From: Algibacter lectus
GTDB taxonomy: Bacteria; Bacteroidota; Bacteroidia; Flavobacteriales; Flavobacteriaceae
NCBI RefSeq assembly: GCF_900112395.1
Contig: NZ_FOLN01000008.1
Coordinates: 124,001 to 188,000 of the forward strand
DNA length: 64,000 nt
Direction of reading: 5' to 3'
The notes below the pieces were generated by a model, which saw only the letters and a program-made list of their open reading frames with translations, did not search any database and was not told the origin of the DNA. Of the stretch, positions 17,382 to 26,486 are shown piece after piece (the first letter of the stretch is position 1; the number at the start of each line of letters is the position of its first letter). The position numbers and the translations under genes are program-made.

Positions 17382-18345
17382 AGGACCAATTTCGCAATTT
17401 ATAGAAAAACATTATTTACACTTTAACGCTGCTGCTTTGGTGGACGCTGCAAAAGGGTACGAGGCACAGTTAAACTCTGGGGCTAAAATGTTAGTGTCTT
17501 TGGCAGGAGCTATGAGTACTGCTGAATTAGGCAAGAGTTTTGCTGAAATGATTCGTCAAGATAAGGTGCAAATTATTTCTTGTACAGGTGCGAATTTAGA
17601 AGAAGATATCATGAATTTAGTAGCGCATTCGCATTACAAACGTGTGCCTAATTATCGTGATTTAACTCCTGAAGATGAGTGGGATTTATTAGAAAAAGGC
17701 TTAAACCGTGTAACTGATACTTGTATTCCTGAAGAGGAAGCTTTTAGACGATTACAAGAACATATCGTTAAAATTTGGAAAGATGCCGAAGCTAATGGTG
17801 AACGTTTTTTACCTCATGAGTATATGTACAAAATGTTACTTTCTGGAGTTTTAGAAGAGTATTACGAAATTGATTTAAAAGATTCTTGGATGTACGCTGC
17901 AGCGGAAAAAAACTTGCCTATTGTTTGCCCAGGTTGGGAAGATAGTACTATGGGGAATATATTTGCAAGCTACGTTTTAAAAGGAGAATTAAAAGCAAGT
18001 ACTGTAAAATCTGGTATTGAATACATGACGTTTTTAGCAGATTGGTATACTGATAATTCATCTAAAGGTATTGGCTTTTTTCAAATAGGAGGTGGTATTG
18101 CTGGCGATTTTCCGATATGCGTGGTGCCAATGTTGTATCAAGATATGGAACGTACAGATACACCATTCTGGAGTTATTTTTGTCAAATTAGCGACTCTAC
18201 AACCAGTTATGGTTCGTATTCTGGAGCTGTACCAAACGAGAAAATTACTTGGGGTAAATTAGATATTAATACACCTAAATTTATCATCGAAAGTGATGCT
18301 ACTATTGTTGCGCCATTAATTTTTGCATACCTACTAGGTCAATAG
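17371..18345 (+). CDS. Deoxyhypusine synthase family protein
   Basis: This 324-aa protein is homologous to deoxyhypusine synthase, the eukaryotic/archaeal enzyme that transfers an aminobutyl group from spermidine to eIF5A. The NAD-fold and the catalytic lysine motif ITWGK (near residue 296) are retained, as is the GGG segment in FFQIGGGIAGDFP. Bacteria lack eIF5A, and bacterial homologues in polyamine operons are thought to use small amines, for example to make homospermidine. I chose ATG 17371; an in-frame GTG lies 9 bp upstream. It sits between speB and a GNAT/nitrilase fusion gene. The reaction here is unknown. Confidence 0.88.
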   Translation: MSTKGPISQFIEKHYLHFNAAALVDAAKGYEAQLNSGAKMLVSLAGAMSTAELGKSFAEMIRQDKVQIISCTGANLEEDIMNLVAHSHYKRVPNYRDLTPEDEWDLLEKGLNRVTDTCIPEEEAFRRLQEHIVKIWKDAEANGERFLPHEYMYKMLLSGVLEEYYEIDLKDSWMYAAAEKNLPIVCPGWEDSTMGNIFASYVLKGELKASTVKSGIEYMTFLADWYTDNSSKGIGFFQIGGGIAGDFPICVVPMLYQDMERTDTPFWSYFCQISDSTTSYGSYSGAVPNEKITWGKLDINTPKFIIESDATIVAPLIFAYLLGQ

Positions 18346-18347
18346 CA

Positions 18348-19874
18348 ATGGACATAAACAATATTGAAAATATAGAATTAAAGTATCTAACTGTTGATGA
18401 TTTTGAGGAGTTAAAAGCAGCAACGTTAGAGTCTTATGGCGGTGTGCTAGATTCTTATTGGAAAAAAAATCACATTCAAAAATTAACCACCATGTTTCCA
18501 GAAGGACAGGTGGTTATTAAAATTGATGGAAATTTAGCGGGCTGTGCGTTGTCTCTTATTGTCGATTATGATAAAATAGATGATAACCATACTTATAGCG
18601 ATATTATTTCTGGAGAATCTTTTAAAAATCATGATCCAGAAGGCGATGTGCTTTATGGTATCGATGTGTTTATAAAGCCAGAATATAGAGGGTTGCGTTT
18701 AGGTAGAAGACTCTACGATTACAGAAAAGAAGTTTGCGAAACGTTAAACTTAAAGAGTATTGTATTTGGTGGGCGTATGCCAAATTATCATAAACATAGA
18801 GATTTAACGCCTAAAGAATATATTGAAAAAGTTAAGCGTAAGGAAATTCATGATCCGGTTTTAAACTTTCAAATATCTAATGATTTTCATCCGGTAAGGG
18901 TTTTAAAAAATTATTTAGAAGGCGATACAGCATCAAGTGAATACGCAGTTTTAATGGAGTGGGATAATATAAATTATACCAAACCTAATAAAAAAGCAAG
19001 TAGCATAAAAACGGTGGTGCGTTTAGGTTTAATACAGTGGCAAATGCGCCCCTATAAAGGCTTGGACGATTTAATGCAGCAAGTAGAGTATTTTATTGAT
19101 AGTGTTTCGGCATATCGCTCTGACTTTGCAGTATTTCCAGAGTTTTTTAATGCGCCTTTAATGGCTGAGTTTAACCATATGCATGAACCAGATGCTATTA
19201 GAGAATTGGCAAAATTTACTGAAACTATTGTTAATAGAATGAAACAGTTATCTATTTCATATAATATTAATATTATTTCAGGAAGTATGCCAGAATTGGT
19301 TGGTGATAAACTGTATAATGTTGGGTATTTATGCCGAAGAGATGGTAGTTTTGAGCGTTACGAAAAAATACATGTAACACCAGATGAAGCTAAGGTTTGG
19401 GGTATGCAACGTGGTGATAAATTAAAAACCTTTGAAACGGATTGTGGTAAAATTGGTATATTAATTTGTTACGATTCGGAGTTTCCTGAATTATCACGTT
19501 TATTGTCTGATGAAGGCATGGATATTCTATTTGTACCATTTTTAACCGATACGCAAAACGGATATTCTCGAGTGCGTTTATGTGCGCAAGCACGTGCTGT
19601 AGAGAACGAATGTTATGTTGCTATTGCTGGAAGTGTCGGTAATTTACCAAACGTAAATAACATGGATATTCAATATGCGCAGTCCGCTGTGTTTACACCA
19701 TGCGATTTTTCGTTTCCAAGTAATGGAATAAAAGCTGAAGCGACAACAAATACAGAAATGATTTTAGTTGCCGATGTAGATTTAAGCTTATTGCGAGAAC
19801 TACATTCTTTTGGAGCTGTTAAAAACCTGAAGGATAGACGAAAAGATTTTTACGATGTAATTCGTGTAAAGTAA
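18348..19874 (+). CDS. GNAT acetyltransferase-carbon-nitrogen hydrolase fusion
   Basis: The 508-aa protein joins two enzymes. Residues 1 to about 215 are a GNAT acetyltransferase (YGIDVFIKPEYRGLRLGRRLYDYRKE contains the acetyl-CoA loop). Residues ~222-508 are a nitrilase-superfamily amidase with the full Glu-Lys-Cys triad: Glu in FPEFFNAP, Lys in YEKIHVTPDE and Cys in GILICYDSEFPEL. The start is 3 bp after the upstream stop. The operon suggests that an acylated or carbamoylated polyamine is the substrate, but this is inference. Similar fusions are annotated in other Bacteroidota. Confidence 0.9.
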   Translation: MDINNIENIELKYLTVDDFEELKAATLESYGGVLDSYWKKNHIQKLTTMFPEGQVVIKIDGNLAGCALSLIVDYDKIDDNHTYSDIISGESFKNHDPEGDVLYGIDVFIKPEYRGLRLGRRLYDYRKEVCETLNLKSIVFGGRMPNYHKHRDLTPKEYIEKVKRKEIHDPVLNFQISNDFHPVRVLKNYLEGDTASSEYAVLMEWDNINYTKPNKKASSIKTVVRLGLIQWQMRPYKGLDDLMQQVEYFIDSVSAYRSDFAVFPEFFNAPLMAEFNHMHEPDAIRELAKFTETIVNRMKQLSISYNINIISGSMPELVGDKLYNVGYLCRRDGSFERYEKIHVTPDEAKVWGMQRGDKLKTFETDCGKIGILICYDSEFPELSRLLSDEGMDILFVPFLTDTQNGYSRVRLCAQARAVENECYVAIAGSVGNLPNVNNMDIQYAQSAVFTPCDFSFPSNGIKAEATTNTEMILVADVDLSLLRELHSFGAVKNLKDRRKDFYDVIRVK

Positions 19875-19908
19875 TCATAAATAATTATATTTATCTTGTG
19901 GCTAAATA

Positions 19909-20010
19909 ATGCCCAAATCTAAAAAACAATTAACCCTGTTTAATGAGAGTAATATGTCGTTAAATAGAGTACATGTGAAACCTAATAATAAAATAAGAAC
20001 CAACACATGA
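19909..20010 (+). CDS. Possible 33-aa basic peptide with clamp-binding-like motif
   Basis: A short frame opens MPKSKKQLTLFNE and ends in TGA at 20008-20010. That stop overlaps the ATG of the next gene in an ATGA arrangement, the classic sign of translational coupling. The peptide is basic (Lys/Arg-rich) and near its N terminus has QLTLF, close to the bacterial sliding-clamp-binding pentapeptide QL(S/D)LF. A promoter-like TATCTTG lies just upstream. No homologue is known to me, so this may be a chance frame. Confidence 0.4.
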   Translation: MPKSKKQLTLFNESNMSLNRVHVKPNNKIRTNT

Positions 20011-20321
20011 AAAATAGAAATGAAAATTTAAAACGTGTCATTGTTGATTTTAAAAAATTGACACCTGAGATATTAGCCTTATTAGTAGAACGCTATCCTG
20101 ATGGATATGATGATGATCAAATTATTTCATTTAAAAATCAGCATAACGAAATTATAGAAGCGGTAGAAGTAACCACCGAGGATACTAAATATTTAGTAAA
20201 AGTAAGTTCTAAATTAGCAGTAACCATGGAGAATTATGATGAAGATGATTATGAAGATTTTGATGATAATGATCCGGAAGCTGTACAAGACCCGAGCTTA
20301 GAAGACGACGATAACGATTAA
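20007..20321 (+). CDS. Small protein with acidic C-terminal tail
   Basis: I do not recognise a named family for this 104-aa protein. The first ~75 residues look folded (RVIVDFKKLTPEILALLVERYPDGYDDDQIISF), with alternating strand and helix patterns. The last ~30 are almost entirely Asp and Glu. Such tails are seen in proteins that mimic nucleic acid or bind basic partners. The start codon overlaps the stop of a possible 33-aa peptide gene, and a 74-aa gene follows after 14 bp. Confidence 0.75.
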   Translation: MKNRNENLKRVIVDFKKLTPEILALLVERYPDGYDDDQIISFKNQHNEIIEAVEVTTEDTKYLVKVSSKLAVTMENYDEDDYEDFDDNDPEAVQDPSLEDDDND

Positions 20322-20335
20322 CACAATTTAATATT

Positions 20336-20560
20336 ATGAGAACAGCTGTTTTTAAATCTTTCGAAAACGGTTATTTTAATTTTTGGTTTGAAAACGGCGA
20401 GGAGCTTGCTTTTGAGGAAGTGCATCCACGTGTTTTAAAGCAATTCGATTTAAAAAACGATGAGTCTTTGGTTGATAAAGAATTCAGAATCACATTTGTT
20501 GAAGATGCTGATGGTGACGATGCCATCTATCGCGTTCAGAGTTTAAAACCGATAGATTAA
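20336..20560 (+). CDS. Conserved-looking 74-aa hypothetical protein
   Basis: The 74-aa acidic protein (MRTAVFKSFENGYFNFWFENGEELAFEEV) has no motif I can name. Its pattern of short strands suggests a small beta domain. It is 14 bp downstream of the acidic-tail protein and ends shortly before a stable hairpin, so the pair probably forms one transcript. The coding frame and codon use look like the neighbouring genes. Confidence 0.7.
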   Translation: MRTAVFKSFENGYFNFWFENGEELAFEEVHPRVLKQFDLKNDESLVDKEFRITFVEDADGDDAIYRVQSLKPID

Positions 20561-20582
20561 TTCATTTAATAAAATATTTTAG

Positions 20583-20611
20583 ACCTGATGGGTTTTCAAA
20601 ATCTGTCGGGT
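20583..20611 (+). terminator. 14-bp hairpin of the ACCTGA...TCGGGT type
   Basis: The arms ACCTGATGGGTTTT and AAAATCTGTCGGGT pair along all 14 positions when G-U pairs are allowed, with a one-base spacer. The G-U pairs work only in the plus-strand RNA. It lies between the 74-aa gene and the RMD1-like gene and has no T run, so it could be a terminator or an mRNA-stability element. Confidence 0.5.
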
Positions 20612-20656
20612 ATAAAATTCCCTACTCTAAAAATAACAGAATACTTATAGAATATA

Positions 20657-21436
20657 ATGTACCGCGTAGTTGCTTACCAAGTAGCTAGTGCTATCCAAAT
20701 AAAAGCTAGTAAACAAGAGTTGCCGTGGCAATTGGTGTTTCAGGATAGCGATGAACTTTATTATAAAAGTTCAAATCAAAAATTTATTTACATCTTTCAA
20801 TACGGGATGGTGTCTTTTTTCAATTTATCTCACGATGAAATTGAACAGGCATTAAAGCAAATAAATCCTTTTTGTTCTAATTATTTTACTGAAAAACTTT
20901 CTGAATCTGTTTCTGTAATTGTAAAACCAGAGACGTTACGAGTTACCTTCGATGATGTTGTGCTTCCTGAACTGGATCAAGAAATGATACGTTTAGTAAT
21001 GCTTAATACATCGCAATCTGTGGCTTTAGATCGTTATGCGGAAATAACAGAGGAGCTTCTTATAGAAACAAATAAGCATACCTTGTTTTTAGAAGAAAAG
21101 GGAACGCTTGATATTTCGGGAAATAAATTAAAACGATTTATTGGGAAGATTTTAAATATCAAAAATAAAATTTCGGAGAACTTATATATTTTTGATTCTC
21201 CTGAAATTACCTGGGAAAATGAACAGCTTAATAGGCTTAATCAGGACTTGAAACGGACTTTTGATTTACAAGATCGATACCGATTAATTCATGATCGAAT
21301 TGAAATTATTAAAGATAACCTAGAGCTGTTTAAGGATATTATGGACCATAAGGAGAGTAGCAGGCTAGAATGGATTATTATCATTCTAATTGTTATTGAA
21401 GTGGTCGATATGTTTATCGGGAAGATTTTAGGCTAG
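20657..21436 (+). CDS. RMD1/DUF155 family membrane-anchored protein
   Basis: This 259-aa protein matches the RMD1/DUF155 family, known from yeast Rmd1 and mitochondrial RMND1. Features are the N-terminal beta-rich part with FIYIFQYGMVSFFNLS, a helical middle (LDRYAEITEELLIET), a probable coiled coil around residues 190-235, and one C-terminal membrane helix (LEWIIIILIVIEVVDMFIG). The bacterial function is unknown; mitochondrial relatives support translation at the inner membrane. It is a single gene closed by a two-way terminator. Confidence 0.8.
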   Translation: MYRVVAYQVASAIQIKASKQELPWQLVFQDSDELYYKSSNQKFIYIFQYGMVSFFNLSHDEIEQALKQINPFCSNYFTEKLSESVSVIVKPETLRVTFDDVVLPELDQEMIRLVMLNTSQSVALDRYAEITEELLIETNKHTLFLEEKGTLDISGNKLKRFIGKILNIKNKISENLYIFDSPEITWENEQLNRLNQDLKRTFDLQDRYRLIHDRIEIIKDNLELFKDIMDHKESSRLEWIIIILIVIEVVDMFIGKILG

Positions 21437-21454
21437 TAGTTTTTATATAAAACA

Positions 21455-21486
21455 AAAGCGCATTTCAATAATCTGAAATGCGCTTT
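21455..21486. terminator. Bidirectional intrinsic terminator
   Basis: The arms AAAGCGCATTTCA and TGAAATGCGCTTT (13 bp) are separated by 6 bases, with A and T runs on either side. It can end both the RMD1-like gene (plus) and the DUF4890-like gene (minus). Confidence 0.8.
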
Positions 21487-21518
21487 CTCATTAACTATCA
21501 ATCAATCTAACAAAATTC

Positions 21519-21989
21519 TTAGTCTCTTTTGTGGTTCTTGCCTTTTTTATTATCGCCTTTGTTACCACGTTTATTCATGTCTCTTTTTTCTAAAGATTCT
21601 ACCCATTTAGTATATTGCTCATCGTTTAAAATCTTTTTCATTTTAGCTTTTTCAGCAATTTTGTGATCAAGCATATCATTCATCATTTTTAAACGCTCTT
21701 CTTTAGTTGGTTTTTCCGCAGTTCCAGCTTCTTTTTTAGCTTTGCGTTCTTCCATCATTGCTTTACGTTTTGTGGCGTTGTCTAAATTTATGGTGTAAAT
21801 TTTATTTTGTTGTCCTTCATCTAAATCTAATGCTAAAGTCATTTTTTTAGTTTGAAGTGTTGCCATTTCATTTGCAGTAAGATTCATCATTTTTTCTCCT
21901 CTGTCATGATTTCTTGGTCCGCCTTCTTTTCTTTGAGCAGTTGCTTGTAATCCAATAAAAGCTAATGCAATAATTATTAATTTTTTCAT
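21519..21989 (-). CDS. Periplasmic DUF4890-like protein
   Basis: This 156-aa protein has a signal peptide (MKKLIIIALAFIGLQATAQ). The helical, highly charged body has motifs like those of DUF4890 and of Spy/CpxP-type periplasmic proteins (LTANEMATLQTKKMTLALDLDEGQQNKIYTIN and LNDEQYTKWVES). The C terminus is Lys/Asn-rich. Related proteins are thought to act as periplasmic chaperones or metal/stress sensors; the role here is not shown. It stands alone between two terminators. Confidence 0.75.
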   Translation of the reverse strand: MKKLIIIALAFIGLQATAQRKEGGPRNHDRGEKMMNLTANEMATLQTKKMTLALDLDEGQQNKIYTINLDNATKRKAMMEERKAKKEAGTAEKPTKEERLKMMNDMLDHKIAEKAKMKKILNDEQYTKWVESLEKRDMNKRGNKGDNKKGKNHKRD

Positions 21990-22078
21990 CTTATTTAAGT
22001 TTTAATGTTTATTTGCTATTAGGACTTTCGCATTTCAAAAAGGTTTAAAAAGGTTTTGAAATTTAACTAGCTTTTAAC

Positions 22079-22110
22079 AAAAAAGGCTCCCGTTATGGAA
22101 GCCTTTTTTA
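22079..22110 (-). terminator. Intrinsic terminator after zinc metalloprotease gene
   Basis: The inverted repeat AAAAAAGGCTCC...GGAAGCCTTTTTT has T runs in both readings. It lies 26 bp beyond the stop of the minus-strand metalloprotease gene. Confidence 0.75.
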
Positions 22111-22135
22111 GGTGTACTAATTATGTAACTTGCTT

Positions 22136-24571
22136 TTATTTAGGGTCTAAAATAGCATTAATTTGTTCTGCCATATCTCTAAGGTGAATGTTTGTAATAG
22201 CGTTTCTAGATCCAATACGTGAGCGTACTAGGTTTTTTAAAGTAGTAAGTTCGGCACGAGAAATAGCTTTAATATCTGAGTTGCTTGTGCTCGTCATTAA
22301 ATAAGCTAACCTGTTAACGTGTGCACGTTGTAAATTACGTTTGTAGGTGTCTATATTCTTTCCGGTGTTTAATTCTTTCCAAACGCCGTTTCTTAAGTCA
22401 CGCATCATGCTTGTAAGTGCGTATGCGTCGTTTCCGTTAAGCGATTCGTTCTCTATCATTCGTTGCATTCTAGAGGTGCTTAAAAGGTTGTTTAACGTTC
22501 GTGTTTGCACGGCATTAATACGTTCTATTATTCCTGAAGCCTTAATTTTATCATTAATCTCTGGAGAAATTAACCATTCTGGTGTTTCAAATAATTGATC
22601 GTTTATAAATAGTAAACAATCTTTTTGATGTTTTTTATCTACATGGCTGTAAACAGCACCTTCTTGATCGGCTGTTTTATAGTTTTCGTAAACACCACCA
22701 ACGTTGTTGGCAACATGCCCCATATAGCGGTTAAATTGTGAAAACACATGGCCATACATGGTTTTTAAATCTTCATAATCAGAGTTGTTTTTAGTAGTCC
22801 ATTCAATTAAGTTGGGCACTACGCGTTTTAGGTTTTTTATACCATAAGTACTTGCTAAAACAGCATCGTCTCCTAAATCTTCAGTTTGCGAGCTAGGATC
22901 TATAGTTTCTCTTTGTTGTTTACCAAATCTATAAAGTGGATCTCCGTCATGTGCCATAATCCAACTGTCTAGAGTTTCTTTTTCTTCTTCAGCAGTTTTA
23001 TCTAAAATAGGTTTATAACCCCAAGCAATTGAATATTTATCATAAATACCAATATTTGGGAATAAAGAAACGCCAACATCTTCGGGTTGCGCGATGTAAT
23101 TAAAACGAGCATAATCCATAATAGAAGGAGCAGTTCCGTATTTTTTAGTGAATTCAGGATCACGTAAATCTTCTACTTTATAAGCAGAGCTACTTCCCAT
23201 GTTATGTGGTAAACCTAAAGTGTGTCCAACTTCGTGAGATGATACAAAACGAATAAGTTCTCCCATAACCTCATCACTAAATTCTGAGTTTTGAGCGGCT
23301 TTGTTTGCAGCGGCAGTTTGAGTAAAGAACCAACCGTTTACTAAGCTCATTACGTTGTGGTACCAGTTAATATCTGATTCTAGTATTTCACCAGATCTTG
23401 GGTCGCTAACGTGCGGGCCATTTGCATTTGGTATTGGTGATGCTAAGTAACGCACAACAGAATAACGTGCGTCTTCTGGTGTCCATTCTGGATCTTCTTC
23501 TACACTTGGCGGATCTTTAGCGATAATGGCGTTTTTAAAACCTGCGGCTTCAAAAGCAGTTTGCCAATCTTCAATACCTTGTTTAATATATTTTCTCCAT
23601 TTTACAGGAGTTGCTCTATCTATGTAATAAACAATTTGCTTTTTAGGCTCAACCAGTTCACCATTTTTAAATTTTTCTAGATCTTCATCTTTTACTTCTA
23701 ATCTCCAGCGGTCTAAATACGTTAGTCTTTTACTTTTTTGAGCTTCTAAACCATAATCGGTTTGGCTACTTGTAAACCAACCAACACGTTTATCAAAATA
23801 ACGACGCTTCATTGGTGTTTTAGGTAGTAAAATCATGGAGTTATTGATTTCAATACTAATAGTCCCTGTGCTAGAGTTTGATGGAGGGTTTGATGCGTAG
23901 TATGTTTTTACATGGCGCGCTTCAATGTTTAAAGGGTAACTTTTTACAGATTCTATGTAAGATTTGCTCTCGTCTAATCGAGATACTTTATAGTTCTTTT
24001 TGTTTCGAACGCTTAAGCCTAGCGAGTTTACATCTTTTTTGTATAAATCGGTAACGTCGATAACTGTTGCAGTAGAGTCTTTACTAAAAGCTTTTATCGG
24101 AAAAGCATATAAAATAGGTTCGAAATTAGAGTTTACAACAGCCTCGTGGATTGGTAAAGATTTATCGGCTACTACGTTGTTTGATACCACGCGTAGCAAT
24201 ACTTTTTTATCCTTTACTTGCCAGCGTAGCACTTGTGTGTTTTCTTTTCCGCCGCCAAAGCCAAGTCCGCTCGCTGTTTTTGCAATTCGGGTAACCATAA
24301 GCATTTCTCTATCGAAAAGAGAATCTGGAATTTCATACAAATATTTATCGTCTATGGTATGGATTTTAAATAAACCTATATCCGTTTTTGCATCTTTAGT
24401 AACGATTTTACTGTACGGCTGAATTTGTTGCTTTTTCAGTTTGTCAGCCTTCGCTTTTTTTGCGAGCATAACTTTTCTAGCCGCATCGGCTTCTGCTGTC
24501 TTTTTAGCAGAATTACAAGACAGTATTATTGTTGTTAGAGACAACAATAATAGTTTGGTAGTTTTTTTCAA
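22136..24571 (-). CDS. Large zinc-dependent metalloprotease lipoprotein (DUF5117/DUF4953 type)
   Basis: This 811-aa protein has a lipoprotein signal (TTIILSCNSAKK) followed by a Lys/Ala-rich linker. The middle resembles DUF5117. The catalytic part carries an extended metzincin zinc site, HEVGHTLGLPHNMGSSSAY, with three zinc-binding His and the Glu, and a following SIMDYARFNYIAQPED with the Met-turn. Homologues in Bacteroidota are annotated as zinc-dependent metalloproteases of unknown substrate. It is probably surface- or periplasm-facing. It stands alone, downstream of a possible outer-membrane protein gene. Confidence 0.88.
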   Translation of the reverse strand: MKKTTKLLLLSLTTIILSCNSAKKTAEADAARKVMLAKKAKADKLKKQQIQPYSKIVTKDAKTDIGLFKIHTIDDKYLYEIPDSLFDREMLMVTRIAKTASGLGFGGGKENTQVLRWQVKDKKVLLRVVSNNVVADKSLPIHEAVVNSNFEPILYAFPIKAFSKDSTATVIDVTDLYKKDVNSLGLSVRNKKNYKVSRLDESKSYIESVKSYPLNIEARHVKTYYASNPPSNSSTGTISIEINNSMILLPKTPMKRRYFDKRVGWFTSSQTDYGLEAQKSKRLTYLDRWRLEVKDEDLEKFKNGELVEPKKQIVYYIDRATPVKWRKYIKQGIEDWQTAFEAAGFKNAIIAKDPPSVEEDPEWTPEDARYSVVRYLASPIPNANGPHVSDPRSGEILESDINWYHNVMSLVNGWFFTQTAAANKAAQNSEFSDEVMGELIRFVSSHEVGHTLGLPHNMGSSSAYKVEDLRDPEFTKKYGTAPSIMDYARFNYIAQPEDVGVSLFPNIGIYDKYSIAWGYKPILDKTAEEEKETLDSWIMAHDGDPLYRFGKQQRETIDPSSQTEDLGDDAVLASTYGIKNLKRVVPNLIEWTTKNNSDYEDLKTMYGHVFSQFNRYMGHVANNVGGVYENYKTADQEGAVYSHVDKKHQKDCLLFINDQLFETPEWLISPEINDKIKASGIIERINAVQTRTLNNLLSTSRMQRMIENESLNGNDAYALTSMMRDLRNGVWKELNTGKNIDTYKRNLQRAHVNRLAYLMTSTSNSDIKAISRAELTTLKNLVRSRIGSRNAITNIHLRDMAEQINAILDPK

Positions 24572-24685
24572 ATTATTATTGGGTTAGTTAATAACGTGAA
24601 AATATTTATTTTATATAAAATTATAACCTATAGTGGTAAAAATTAACGAAATTTTAATTAAAATTAACAAAAACCTGATTTTTTA

Positions 24686-25903
24686 TTAATTAAGTACTGG
24701 TATTTTTATGTTGAATCCGGTTTGGAAATCTGGTGCATTATTAACCAGAAAATCTTCTTTTACGTAAAAAGCCAATTGCATATCTGGTATGCCGTAAGTA
24801 TAGGTGAAATTCCAATTGGTTAATGTTTTATAAAGCGTGCTTACACCATGTTGCCAACCTCCATTTATTTCTTGCCATTTACCAATAAGTTTATAGTAGC
24901 CAGCTTCATCTTTTTTGTTGTAACGCGATTGTAGTTGGTAATTAATGCTAAAGGCATTATAGTTTCCTTTTTTAGTGTATTTTGTAATTTCAACAGTGCT
25001 TTCTGTAGTTGCTAAAAAAGGGTTATTACCCAAATCTACATTGTCTTTAAAATCTATAATGTTTTTGCGTAATAAATTTGCACCTAATGCAATATTAAGT
25101 TCGTATTGGTTTTTTAATTTAATATGTTTTACTGCGTTTGCTGAAACTCCGAGGTCTATAGCAGAATTATATTTTGAAGTATTTAAACCTAAATGACTTC
25201 CGAAGTTTATAAAGATGTTGCGACTTTTATTTATTAAAAACTCTGGATAGTAATAGTGGTTAAGTTCAATACCACCAATAAAAAAATCGTTATTCTCAAA
25301 TTCTAAAACTTTTCCGTTTCTATCGGTGTACTTAAAGTCTACTTTATTTAAGCCGTAGTAACGCCTTCCGTAGGGATCTTCACCACCAGCAATATTACTA
25401 TGGAACCACTCTATACTTTCGTCACTTGTGAAAGGTGAAAAGGGATATTTGCCTTTTGTTATAAGGTGAGAGCGAAGCGATATACTTAATTCATGATGTT
25501 TAGATAATGCTAGGCTTAAACTAGCTCGAAATTCTTTAATTACTGCATCTACAACAATGTTCACGTAATCGGCAGGTGTGGTTTCTTGATCAATAAAATA
25601 AAAAGGGCGATCGTGCCATTTTACTTGGTTAAGTTGTGTTCTTGTTTCCGGGTCTTTAGGTAAATAAGCCTCTACAAATGGGTGAAAGGTATTTCCGTTA
25701 GATATATTGAAACTAAAAGTATTACGCTTAGGAGCGTGAAATTTAAAGTTAGTAGAAATTCTTGAGCTAAACATACCAAAATGATGTGTCGCTAATTGAT
25801 TTGGGCTATCTATGCCGTTTTTAAAAACGATACTATCATTTTGTTGAGCTTTAAGAATAGAAGATCCTAAGAAACAGATTATTAGTATAATAGCTTTATT
25901 CAT
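24686..25903 (-). CDS. Predicted outer-membrane beta-barrel protein of unknown function
   Basis: I do not recognise this 405-aa protein. It has a signal peptide (MNKAIILIICFLGSSILKAQ). Its many alternating, aromatic-flanked strands (FSFNISNGNTFHPF, FINFGSHLGLN, WNFTYTYGIPDMQLAFYV) suggest an outer-membrane barrel of the DUF3187 kind. It ends in a short strand (FQTGFNIKIPVLN). It precedes the metalloprotease gene in the same direction, with 114 bp between, and follows the tandem small-RNA region. Confidence 0.6.
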   Translation of the reverse strand: MNKAIILIICFLGSSILKAQQNDSIVFKNGIDSPNQLATHHFGMFSSRISTNFKFHAPKRNTFSFNISNGNTFHPFVEAYLPKDPETRTQLNQVKWHDRPFYFIDQETTPADYVNIVVDAVIKEFRASLSLALSKHHELSISLRSHLITKGKYPFSPFTSDESIEWFHSNIAGGEDPYGRRYYGLNKVDFKYTDRNGKVLEFENNDFFIGGIELNHYYYPEFLINKSRNIFINFGSHLGLNTSKYNSAIDLGVSANAVKHIKLKNQYELNIALGANLLRKNIIDFKDNVDLGNNPFLATTESTVEITKYTKKGNYNAFSINYQLQSRYNKKDEAGYYKLIGKWQEINGGWQHGVSTLYKTLTNWNFTYTYGIPDMQLAFYVKEDFLVNNAPDFQTGFNIKIPVLN

Positions 25904-26125
25904 TATACAAATGTAAATAAACTAATTAAAATAGATTGATAAAAAATAAGAGGAGCTTCAAGTTTTTAGAAACACTCTAAAACCTTCAAAATAAAAGCAT
26001 GTTTTTCTTAAAAAATTAACAAGTGATGCCCTTTACTCTTAAAGAAAAGATAAAACTCTGGCTAAGCATGTTAAACAAATCTAAATAAGTATTATGTTTT
26101 CAAATTTAGGCTGTTTCTTTGTATA

Positions 26126-26232
26126 GAATTTAAGGAGTAGTTAACCTTAAAATTTAATTTTCATAAAAGTTGATTAGTTAATTAGTTAGTTAAAAGAAGC
26201 CCGTGATTTGAATAAGAATCACGGGCTTTTTT
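26126..26232 (+). ncRNA. Small RNA candidate, tandem copy 1
   Basis: The promoter-like TTTCTTTG (26114-26121) is one base off TANNTTTG, so RNA would start near 26126. The transcript of ~105 nt would run to a terminator with arms GCCCGTGATT and AATCACGGGC (26199-26226) and six T. It contains no start codon followed by a useful frame. The 5' part AATTTAAGGAGTAGTTAACC is conserved in copy 2. The function is unknown. Confidence 0.5.
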
Positions 26233-26384
26233 GTGCTTATAAACCAATGTTTGCTTCTTGTTTTTCTTAAAAAATTAACAACTCGTCGAGTTTAGTCTTA
26301 AAGAAATTATAAAATACATCAAAAGTGTGTTAAACAAATCTAAACAAGTATTATGTTTTCAAATTTAGGCTGTTTCTTTGTATA

Positions 26385-26486
26385 GAATTTAAGGAGTAGT
26401 TAACCTTAAATCTCAATTTCATAAAAGTTGATAAGTTAGTTAGTTATTAAAAGGCCCGTAATTTTAGTTAAATTACGGGCCTTTTT
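26385..26486 (+). ncRNA. Small RNA candidate, tandem copy 2
   Basis: This is a copy of the unit 259 bp upstream, with TTTCTTTG at 26373-26380. The terminator arms are GGCCCGTAAT and ATTACGGGCC (26453-26481), followed by five T. The stem sequence differs from copy 1 but still pairs perfectly. The hairpin could also end the converging lysS transcript, whose stop is at 26509. Confidence 0.5.

Noticed and set aside
24000-24422. 140-codon plus-strand frame inside the zinc metalloprotease gene
   Set aside because: It is antisense to a well-supported lipoprotein metalloprotease, with no recognisable domain or start signal.
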